A stretch of DNA of 5,852 nt from the NCBI GenBank assembly GCA_003540955.1, contig DPMX01000213.1, positions 1 to 5,852 of the forward strand, given 5' to 3'. The notes below the pieces were generated by a model. It was given only the letters and a program-made list of their open reading frames with translations. It was not told where the DNA came from and made no database searches. Positions 1 through 4,988 of the stretch are shown piece by piece (position 1 is the stretch's first letter; every line of letters starts with the position of its first letter). Position numbers and translations under genes: made by a program. The stretch is from Gammaproteobacteria bacterium. Lineage in GTDB: Bacteria > Pseudomonadota > Gammaproteobacteria > Ga0077536.

Positions 1-75
1 CTTTCTAATCTGGGGTCTGGCCTTGATCGTCAAGACTCCTATCGCAGCGGTCACTTACAGCGGGATGTCGCATGA
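1..75 (+). CDS. 3' end of an upstream gene, product unknown (partial)
   Basis: The first reading frame is open from base 1 to a TGA at 73-75 and would encode the last 24 residues of a protein, ending GHLQRDVA. Its TGA overlaps the ATG of the next gene as ATGA. The same four-base overlap recurs at 4818-4821, which is why this frame is preferred. The second frame is also open, to a TAA at 80-82, and encodes a hydrophobic stretch, so the choice is not certain. There is too little sequence to assign a function. Its position suggests another late phage gene of the same transcription unit. Confidence 0.45.
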   Translation, partial: LSNLGSGLDRQDSYRSGHLQRDVA

Positions 76-296
76 TTCTTAACGCCACGCATGTTGGTGA
101 GGTTATCGCCGTCGCCTCTGATGGGGGTCTGCCACCGGAGTACTGGGCAAAGCGTGCGACGGATCAAATCATTGATATAGGCGACACGGCACACCCGGCG
201 TTGCGGGAACAAGCGCATGCCTTCAAGGAGCGTATTGAGTCCGTTGTGCTGCACTATATGAAACAAGCAATCGAGAGTAACAGGAGCAACTTGTAA
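72..296 (+). CDS. Small helical phage protein, 74 residues, function unknown
   Basis: This encodes a 74-residue acidic-to-neutral protein with no signal peptide or membrane segment. After a short N-terminal stretch (residues 1-20), the sequence looks like two helices: one around residues 22-38 (starting PPEYWAKRATDQI) and a longer one around residues 44-70. A loop containing GDTAHP lies between them. I recall similar short proteins with a PPEYWA motif in phages of Alphaproteobacteria, but I know no function for them. The start ATG overlaps the preceding stop as ATGA. There is no strong ribosome binding site, so translation probably depends on coupling. The TAA stop shares one base with the next ATG (TAATG). 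A helical hairpin of this size also resembles the fold of some phage anti-defence proteins, which is only a shape-level idea. Confidence 0.8.
   Translation: MILNATHVGEVIAVASDGGLPPEYWAKRATDQIIDIGDTAHPALREQAHAFKERIESVVLHYMKQAIESNRSNL
282..286 (+). promoter_or_regulatory. Ribosome binding site for the gene at 296
   Basis: AGGAG lies nine bases before the ATG at 296 and inside the end of the preceding gene. It supports that start and independent initiation in addition to the TAATG overlap. Confidence 0.7.
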
Positions 297-727
297 TGGC
301 TTTCACCGGCTCATCTTTATGCACCTCGTTCAAGACGGAATTGATGACGGCAACGCATAATTTCGCAGCGAGCGGTGGGAATACTTTTAAAATCGCAATG
401 TACACAAACAGTGCATCGCTAACGGCGGCGACGACTGCCTACTCGGCATCCAACGAGGTATCGGGAACGGGTTATACGGCTGGCGGTAACACGCTAACAA
501 ATGTGGGTCCGACTAGTTCCGGAACCACAGCGTTTACGGATTTTGCTGACACGACATGGTCAAGCTCGACCATCACGGCAAGGGGTGCGTTGATTTACAA
601 TTCATCAGCCTCGAATAAGTCTGTCGCTGTTCTGGATTTTGGTTCCGACAAAACTTCAACGAGTGGCGACTTTACGATCCAGTTTCCGGCAGCAAACTCT
701 TCGGCGGCAATCATCCGCCTCGCCTAG
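296..727 (+). CDS. Phage virion-type structural protein, 143 residues
   Basis: This is a 143-residue protein rich in Ser, Thr, Ala and Gly, with alternating hydrophobic residues typical of beta-sheet virion proteins. Its layout closely matches a family I recall as common in marine phages. It has an N-terminal 'SFKTEL' segment, then 'FKIAMYTNSASLTAATTAY', a central 'NEVSGTGYTAGG', and a C-terminal half with 'ARGALIYNSS' and 'AVLDFGSDKTSTSGDFTIQF'. Members are usually annotated only as hypothetical or structural and lie among tail and fibre genes, as here. An AGGAG sits nine bases before the ATG, and the start overlaps the previous stop. No signal peptide or membrane segment is visible. The exact place in the particle (tail, neck or fibre base) cannot be told from the sequence. 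Confidence 0.8.
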   Translation: MAFTGSSLCTSFKTELMTATHNFAASGGNTFKIAMYTNSASLTAATTAYSASNEVSGTGYTAGGNTLTNVGPTSSGTTAFTDFADTTWSSSTITARGALIYNSSASNKSVAVLDFGSDKTSTSGDFTIQFPAANSSAAIIRLA

Positions 728-736
728 AGTTTTCTC

Positions 737-1312
737 ATGACGACTTACGCCGGTTGGGGCCGAGAAGCTTGGGGTTCCAGTAGCTGGGGCCTGTCGTTTA
801 CGGAAGTCGTACCGACCGGCGTTGCATCCAGCACTGCCGTTGGCTCCGCGATAGTGTCAATTCGCGTCAATGTCTCCGTAAGCGGCGTTGAGTCTTCATC
901 TGCTATTGGCGCTGCTGCTGTCGTGGGGGGGATTAGTGTCTTTCCAACGGGACTATCGGCAACCGGCAGTGTTGGTAGTGTTTCTGTTACTGGCGTAGCA
1001 AGCGTAGCTGCGCCCTCAGTCTCATCGACTTCTGCAATCGGCGCTCCCTCGATTATCGAGGGCGCTGGCGTCAACGTTACGCTATCCGGTGTGTCAGCAA
1101 CGTTCAGCGTTGGCTCTACAACCGTCATGGCACCGGCAAACGTTACGCCGTCTGGCGTTGTCGCAACGCCTAGCGTTGGCTCTGCAACCGTCATTGGAGC
1201 GGCAAACGTTTCGTCATCTGGCGTGGTTGCGACCGGATTTACCAGTCAAGTGAATGTCTGGGATGCGGTTGACACAAGCCAGTCGGCTAACTGGGAAAAG
1301 TTGGTTGCATAG
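737..1312 (+). CDS. Repeat-rich phage structural protein, 191 residues, probably tail or fibre
   Basis: Residues 4-18 carry a Trp-Gly motif repeated every five residues (GWGREAWGSSSWG). From about residue 24 to 170 the protein is made of roughly seven degenerate units of about 22 residues. Each has the form 'V..SGV.AT.SVGS.TV.G.A', with alternating small and beta-branched residues, which suggests a regular beta fold. The C-terminus ends in a distinct module, VWDAVDTSQSANW. I recall proteins with a Trp-Gly head, 'SGV.ATGSVGS' repeats and a 'DTSQ.ANW' tail from marine phage genomes. They have been treated as structural, but I know no demonstrated role. The start is nine bases after the previous stop with only a weak TAGAG upstream, so coupling is likely. 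Repeat number probably varies between relatives. Confidence 0.75.
   Translation: MTTYAGWGREAWGSSSWGLSFTEVVPTGVASSTAVGSAIVSIRVNVSVSGVESSSAIGAAAVVGGISVFPTGLSATGSVGSVSVTGVASVAAPSVSSTSAIGAPSIIEGAGVNVTLSGVSATFSVGSTTVMAPANVTPSGVVATPSVGSATVIGAANVSSSGVVATGFTSQVNVWDAVDTSQSANWEKLVA
1106..1237 (+). repeat. Two tandem 66-bp repeats coding for 22-residue units
   Basis: The copies are 1106-1171 and 1172-1237. Both begin AGCGTTGGCTCT, are directly adjacent and stay in frame. By hand count 52 of 66 positions match. They are the best preserved units of the longer degenerate array in the 191-residue protein, which suggests a recent duplication or gene conversion there. Confidence 0.85.
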
Positions 1313-1314
1313 GA
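1311..1314 (+). promoter_or_regulatory. Ribosome binding site for the tail-fibre gene
   Basis: AGGA overlaps the TAG stop of the preceding gene (1310-1312) and lies seven bases before the ATG at 1322. It supports that start. Confidence 0.6.
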
Positions 1315-1321
1315 ATTAAAC

Positions 1322-2338
1322 ATGGCCTCGACTTACACGACAAATAGCGGCATTGAGAAACCGGGAACGGGCGAACAGTCCGGAAGCTGGGGTAACTCGC
1401 TCAACGATAACTTCGACATCATCGACAGCGCGATGAGCGGTTCCCTTACCATCACGGTATCCGCCTCTACTCACACGCTAACAACGGCCAACGGTTCTGT
1501 CGGAGAAGGTCAGAACAAAAGCCTTATCTTCACATCCAGTTCAGATGTTGGAGCCGACACGACAGTTACGATAAGCCCCAATGACGCCGAGAAAATTTAC
1601 ATTGTCAAAAATTCTCTAGCGGGAAGTCGCAATCTAATTTTTTCGCAAGGGTCTGGATCGAACGTCACGATTGCCAATGGTAAATCTGCAATCATTTCAT
1701 CTGATGGCGGCGGCGGTTCTGCGTCGGTAACCAATATCTTCAACGACGTAGAATTGAATTCGCTGACCGCTACTTCGCTGACCTCTAATTCGCTGACCCT
1801 TTCTACAAGCTTGCCCATTGCGAGCGGCGGGACTGGATCGAATTCACAGGCGGGCGCAAGAAACAGTTTGGGATTGGGAACGGCGGCAGTTTTAAACACG
1901 GGAACATCCGCAAACAACATTGTGCAGTTAGACGGCAACGCCAAAATACCGGCGGTTGATGGCAGTCAGATCACAAATATCGTTGAGGCAATTGTCGTTG
2001 CGGCAAGCGACGAGACAAGCAACCTAACCACCGGAACGGCAAAGACAACTTTCCGTATGCCTTACGCCTTCACCCTTACTGGGGTTAGGGCGTCTGTTAC
2101 AACAGCGCCGACCGGGTCGACTCTAACGGTTGACATAAATGAGAACGGCTCCTCGATCCTCTCGACCAAGATAACAATCGATAGCAGTGAAAAAACATCG
2201 ACAACAGCGGCAACCGCTCCGGTCATTTCCGATACTGCGCTAGCGGATGATGCGGAGATTACCATTGATATAGATCAAGTCGGATCATCTGTAGCCGGTA
2301 AGGGTCTCAAAGTGACTTTGCTTGGGAAGAAAGCTTAG
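1322..2338 (+). CDS. Tail-fibre-like protein, 338 residues
   Basis: Three regions are visible. Residues 1-40 hold a head typical of marine phage fibre proteins, with 'GIEKPGTGEQSGSWG' followed by 'NDNFDIIDSAM', which probably attaches it to the virion. Residues 40-226 are a Ser/Thr-rich beta region that includes a short pentapeptide repeat (146-160). They also hold the classic tail-fibre motif 'LPIASGGTGSNSQAGARNSL' (164-183), followed by GLGTAAVLNTG. Residues 226-338 form a compact beta module with 'TFRMPYAFTLTGVRASV', 'GSTLTVDINENGSSILSTK' and 'DDAEITIDIDQVGSSVAG'. I recall this last module as widespread at the ends of marine phage fibres. The protein should sit on the outside of the particle and contribute to host recognition. 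That role is inferred from family resemblance. The stop codon lies inside a hairpin that precedes the next gene. Confidence 0.85.
   Translation: MASTYTTNSGIEKPGTGEQSGSWGNSLNDNFDIIDSAMSGSLTITVSASTHTLTTANGSVGEGQNKSLIFTSSSDVGADTTVTISPNDAEKIYIVKNSLAGSRNLIFSQGSGSNVTIANGKSAIISSDGGGGSASVTNIFNDVELNSLTATSLTSNSLTLSTSLPIASGGTGSNSQAGARNSLGLGTAAVLNTGTSANNIVQLDGNAKIPAVDGSQITNIVEAIVVAASDETSNLTTGTAKTTFRMPYAFTLTGVRASVTTAPTGSTLTVDINENGSSILSTKITIDSSEKTSTTAATAPVISDTALADDAEITIDIDQVGSSVAGKGLKVTLLGKKA
1757..1801 (+). repeat. Three 15-bp tandem repeats coding for a pentapeptide
   Basis: TTCGCTGACC occurs at 1759-1768, 1774-1783 and 1789-1798, an exact 15-base period. It encodes NSLTA, TSLTS and NSLTL at residues 146-160 of the tail-fibre-like protein. 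This lies just before the LPIASGGTG motif, probably in a shaft or linker. Confidence 0.85.
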
Positions 2339-2348
2339 GAAGCTTTCT
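2328..2348 (+). promoter_or_regulatory. Inverted repeat covering the ribosome binding site of the glycine-rich gene
   Basis: AGAAAGCTT (2328-2336) and AAGCTTTCT (2340-2348) are perfect nine-base complements around a three-base AGG loop. The stop codon of the fibre gene (2336-2338) and the AGGAAG ribosome binding site (2337-2342) both lie in the hairpin, which ends one base before the ATG at 2349. A ribosome finishing the fibre gene would open it, so it may couple translation of the two genes. There is no T run after it, which argues against a terminator. Confidence 0.6.
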
Positions 2349-3053
2349 ATGATTGTCTTAATCAATTCTCATGCGCTTGGTGGTTACACCATCAACATTT
2401 CCGCAAATACGGAAAACTACAACCTTCGAAACGACCTCATAAACAATTTCGGCTGGGATGGCACAAGCGCGATTGAGGTAGATGTTACCGTTGAAAGCGG
2501 TGTGCTTATCGAAGCGACAGCAACAAGCACGCCAGCGTTTGTTGCGAATTTATCGACCGGCTCAAGTCTTAATTTAATAAACAACGGCACTATACGAGGG
2601 GAGGGTGGTGCTGGTGGTGGGGGCGGCAGCGCAGGCGCTGGTGGTTCGGGTGGTTCGGGCGGTCACGCGATCAGTCTGCAAAATGTTTCCGCAACTATAG
2701 ATAACGGCTCCGGAACAATATCTGGCGGAGGTGGTGGCGGCGGCGGACAAGGCGGCACAGATTCTTGTCAAAGCGATGACTATGAACAAGGGGGGTGTGC
2801 CGAATGCTATACAGTCACTGGTAGCTCCGGTGGAAGTGGTGCGGGCGGCTCAACTACATCAGCTACTGGAAACGGTGGCTCACTAGGTTCTGCCGGTAGC
2901 AATGGTTCATCCGGAAGTACTTACTTTAGCATTTATTGTAGAAGGTCTTTCGCTGGCGGCGGTGGTGGTGCTGCGGGTAAGGCGATCTCACTTTTGAGTG
3001 GAGGTTCCAGAACCATTACAAGCACCGGCACCATTCACGGGGCAACTTCGTAG
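2349..3053 (+). CDS. Glycine-rich fibre-tip or adhesin-like protein, 234 residues
   Basis: Residues 1-82 form a Gly-poor head with 'NYNLRNDLINNFGWDG' and 'LNLINNGTIRGEGG', a pattern I recall from phage tail-tip and fibre proteins. From residue 84 on there are poly-Gly runs (89-93, 126-133, 203-207) between short beta segments. A 'GTI.G' turn recurs three times (80-84, 122-126, 227-231), and an 'AISL' module occurs twice (107-110, 212-215). Such poly-Gly stretches resemble the receptor-binding tips of T-even-type gp38 adhesins. Cys140, Cys150, Cys153 and Cys197 sit in the loops between Gly runs. ATG 2349 is preferred because AGGAAG lies just upstream. An in-frame TTG at 2322 would add nine residues but has no comparable site. 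A host-recognition role is inferred. Confidence 0.75.
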   Translation: MIVLINSHALGGYTINISANTENYNLRNDLINNFGWDGTSAIEVDVTVESGVLIEATATSTPAFVANLSTGSSLNLINNGTIRGEGGAGGGGGSAGAGGSGGSGGHAISLQNVSATIDNGSGTISGGGGGGGGQGGTDSCQSDDYEQGGCAECYTVTGSSGGSGAGGSTTSATGNGGSLGSAGSNGSSGSTYFSIYCRRSFAGGGGGAAGKAISLLSGGSRTITSTGTIHGATS

Positions 3054-3055
3054 CC

Positions 3056-3157
3056 GTGAGATTTGTACTCTGGTCAATTGTTCTTGCATTTATTTTCTAC
3101 TGCGCTCTCTGCGTTAGCCAAGAAAAAGTGCGCGTACAAATGGAGTTACTGAATTGA
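3056..3157 (+). CDS. Probable 33-residue single-pass membrane peptide
   Basis: A GTG at 3056, two bases after the stop of the glycine-rich gene, opens a frame that ends in TGA at 3155-3157. The product has a basic start (MRF), one hydrophobic segment at about residues 4-20 (including SIVLAFIFYCALC) and a short charged tail (QEKVRVQMELLN). The TGA overlaps the TTG start of the next gene as TTGA, as expected for a real coupled gene. Cysteines 16 and 19 do not fit a normal lipobox. No good ribosome binding site precedes the GTG, so re-initiation after the upstream stop would be needed. It could be a small holin, a lysis accessory, a leader peptide that only helps translation of the next gene, or an accident. 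I do not recognise a family. Confidence 0.4.
   Translation: MRFVLWSIVLAFIFYCALCVSQEKVRVQMELLN
3142..3145 (+). promoter_or_regulatory. Ribosome binding site selecting the TTG start at 3154
   Basis: GGAG lies eight bases before TTG 3154. The first ATG in that frame is at 3196 and has no comparable site, so this element decides for the unusual TTG start. Confidence 0.6.
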
Positions 3158-4821
3158 TACCCGGAAGTAATCAATCACCCTCTGACATCGAGACAATGGA
3201 TATGGTCTTGAATGCAGAGGGAAACCGGTTTGTAGAAGCTTACAAAGATATCGAAATTGTACGGACAATTGCCGAACAGAGACTCACCAAAATGTGTGAT
3301 GATCTCTTGGATTTACGGTTTTCTGAAACGATCTTGGAAGCGGATTGTTTTGAATGGTTAAGAGGGAAACTGTCCATTAATGACGCAACCATGATCCCCG
3401 GTGATACGATTTACGACAAGTCTCGATTTGCTTTCCTTGCGATGCGCGCACCAGAGGGACGTAAAGCGATTGCAGCGTTCAAGGAAAAGCAGATTGAAGC
3501 GATAAGAGTATCGGGTTCAGCGGAAGAAATGCTGTCGATATCAAGAGATGAGAAGGCGTTGCTTTCTATTACCGAGGAAGAGTGCCCCGCATGTATGGGC
3601 TTTTTGTCAGACGTTCCATCGCCGCATAAGATTTCCACTATCTTCGCAAGGTTGGACGCTAATTGTGGCTCAGACGTATTGCGAAAACTGGTTAATACGT
3701 TTTCGTTCGAGACAAAGATAAGCGAGACTCCATTTGAAGGTGAGCTTGGTAGTACTCTGAAGTTGGCCCGTCCAGACATGCTGGATGTGTTAGGCGTCGA
3801 GCATGAACTGTCGGCTCTTGACAGAATAGGGCGAGAGGTTGGTTGTAAGTGGGTTGCAAATGATCGAAGCAAAACTCTTTTACAGCCTTTGAAAATGTCT
3901 GCCACGGATATGCCGCAAGTAGGTTCCTTCGATTCTTCTTTTACTGATGTTGCCGATAGTCGCGCGGCTGATCTATGGAGTGAAAAAAAACCAATTATTT
4001 TATATTGGTCTGGTGGAATCGACAGCACCACGGCGCTAGTTGCGCTGCTTAAAATAATGCCGCATGACGGCGATCTCACGATTTGTTGTAACGAAAATTC
4101 AGTAGCTGAATATCCGGAATTTTTCCGCAAGCATATCGAAGGCAAGCTGACGGTTCACACGCCCACGATCAAAGATGTGCCAACAGATCGATTTTACATT
4201 AGCAGTGCTTTTGATGTCCCGGTTTTCGCAAACGCCTTAACGCACCTAGAGAATTCTCTTCTAGTCACCGGGGAGTTGGGTGACCAGATATTTGGTAGCG
4301 TCGCTTTCGTGAATGATGCAAGCAAGATAAACGGAGATTTAGAGGGTTATTTATCTCAATTTTCAGAGACACGCGATGAGATCGATGCGCTTAACGCCGC
4401 TTGCCCAATACCCATCAAATCCATAACAACGTTGCTTTGGTGGTGGAACTTTAGTTGTAAGTGGGAAGAGGTTGTATGGCGATCTTTAGTTCATTTGGAC
4501 GGCGATATTAATAAATTTAAAAACATCCGGCATTTTTTCAATACACCGGATTTTCAACGTTGGTCTATCGCAAACGATGATTTAAAAATTAAGGATACGA
4601 TTGCCTCGTATAAGTGGATTGCCAAGGATTATATCCATGACTTTTCCAACGACGATGACTATCGACAAAACAAGATAAAGGTTGGAAGCCTTGGCGTATT
4701 CCTTGGAAAGGCGCTTGGTGTTGACAACAAAGACACCTTTATCGCCGCTGGCGACACAAGTACGGATGTCGCGTTAATTCGCCAGCGTTACGGCGATCAA
4801 CTCCAAAGGTTTTTGAGATGA
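3154..4821 (+). CDS. Asparagine-synthetase-like PP-loop protein lacking a recognisable glutaminase domain, 555 residues
   Basis: The C-terminal half carries the hallmarks of the asparagine synthetase C-terminal domain, a PP-loop ATP pyrophosphatase. The PP-loop 'ILYWSGGIDSTTALVALLK' has SGGIDST at residues 286-292. A second ATP-site motif, GELGDQIFGS (373-382), corresponds to the family's GEGSDE-FGG. A Lys-rich end, 'YKWIAKDYI' (486-494) and 'RQNKIKVGS' (504-512), is comparable to the K..LR and R.K.GF region. In the family this domain activates a carboxylate as an adenylate, and ammonia or another amine then attacks it. Residues 1-275 do not look like the N-terminal glutaminase domain, which needs Cys as residue 2. 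They appear mostly helical, with one CPAC pair (144-147). The substrate is unknown. TTG 3154 is chosen for its GGAG and the TTGA overlap. Hand-counted 60-base samples are AT-richer than neighbouring genes, suggesting separate acquisition. Confidence 0.75.
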   Translation: MIPGSNQSPSDIETMDMVLNAEGNRFVEAYKDIEIVRTIAEQRLTKMCDDLLDLRFSETILEADCFEWLRGKLSINDATMIPGDTIYDKSRFAFLAMRAPEGRKAIAAFKEKQIEAIRVSGSAEEMLSISRDEKALLSITEEECPACMGFLSDVPSPHKISTIFARLDANCGSDVLRKLVNTFSFETKISETPFEGELGSTLKLARPDMLDVLGVEHELSALDRIGREVGCKWVANDRSKTLLQPLKMSATDMPQVGSFDSSFTDVADSRAADLWSEKKPIILYWSGGIDSTTALVALLKIMPHDGDLTICCNENSVAEYPEFFRKHIEGKLTVHTPTIKDVPTDRFYISSAFDVPVFANALTHLENSLLVTGELGDQIFGSVAFVNDASKINGDLEGYLSQFSETRDEIDALNAACPIPIKSITTLLWWWNFSCKWEEVVWRSLVHLDGDINKFKNIRHFFNTPDFQRWSIANDDLKIKDTIASYKWIAKDYIHDFSNDDDYRQNKIKVGSLGVFLGKALGVDNKDTFIAAGDTSTDVALIRQRYGDQLQRFLR

Positions 4822-4988
4822 CCGAAGAGTTAAAAACCTTGGGCGATGCGGTAGGCGTGTCGTCAACGATCATGCTTTGGGCTGGATGGCTCCCCCCCTT
4901 GGTTTCCATAGTGACGCTCATCTGGTTTTGCATCCGGATATACGAGACCAAAACGGTCCAGAATCTCTTGCGGAAGGATAACACCTAG
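4818..4988 (+). CDS. Holin-like small membrane protein, 56 residues
   Basis: The ATG overlaps the stop of the synthetase-like gene as ATGA, and an AAAGG lies eight bases upstream. The product has a short acidic N-terminus (MTEELKTLGDAVG). One strong hydrophobic segment covers about residues 15-40 and contains WAGWLPPLVSIVTLIWFCI. A basic C-terminal tail follows (RIYETKTVQNLLRKDNT). Size, a single membrane span and a charged tail fit a phage holin, the inner-membrane protein that times lysis. I also recall similar 'WLPP ... TxIW ... RIYE.KTVQ' proteins in marine phages. No endolysin is visible in the window, so the lysis role is an inference, and a membrane-anchored accessory protein is possible. 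The TAG stop shares a base with the next GTG start (TAGTG). Confidence 0.7.
   Translation: MTEELKTLGDAVGVSSTIMLWAGWLPPLVSIVTLIWFCIRIYETKTVQNLLRKDNT
4972..4978 (+). promoter_or_regulatory. Ribosome binding site selecting the GTG start at 4988
   Basis: GGAAGGA lies nine bases before GTG 4988. It is one of the strongest such sites in the window and settles the start of the last gene, whose frame has no ATG until well past the conserved N-terminal motif. Confidence 0.75.

Noticed and set aside
2..82. Second open frame at the 5' edge, encoding a hydrophobic stretch ending MSHDS
   Set aside because: It is open, but its stop would overlap the next gene by 11 bases. The first frame gives the ATGA overlap seen elsewhere in the window. 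It is not excluded, only less likely.
925..931. Run of seven G in the repeat-protein gene as a phase-variation tract
   Set aside because: It is short and encodes ordinary Val-Gly-Gly within the repeat pattern. No evidence of length variation can be seen from one sequence.
745..1194. Antisense open frame of 149 residues opposite the repeat protein
   Set aside because: Its repeated 'VTETLP' and 'TPDGVT'-like pattern is the mirror of the tandem repeats on the plus strand, so it is not independent coding.
1106..1237. Direct repeats considered as a CRISPR array
   Set aside because: The repeats are adjacent with no spacers and stay in frame within a coding sequence, so they are protein repeats.
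2322..2348. TTG start at 2322 for the glycine-rich gene
   Set aside because: It would overlap the fibre gene by 17 bases and has no good ribosome binding site, while ATG 2349 follows AGGAAG directly.
3983..3990. Run of eight A just before the PP-loop, a possible frameshift or slippage site
   Set aside because: The frame continues intact through the run into the conserved motif, and the shifted frame I read reaches a stop after about 22 codons. Nothing supports programmed frameshifting.
3411..4145. Antisense open frame of 244 residues opposite the synthetase-like gene
   Set aside because: It lies wholly opposite a gene with recognisable motifs and shows no family features, so it reads as a shadow of codon bias on the other strand.
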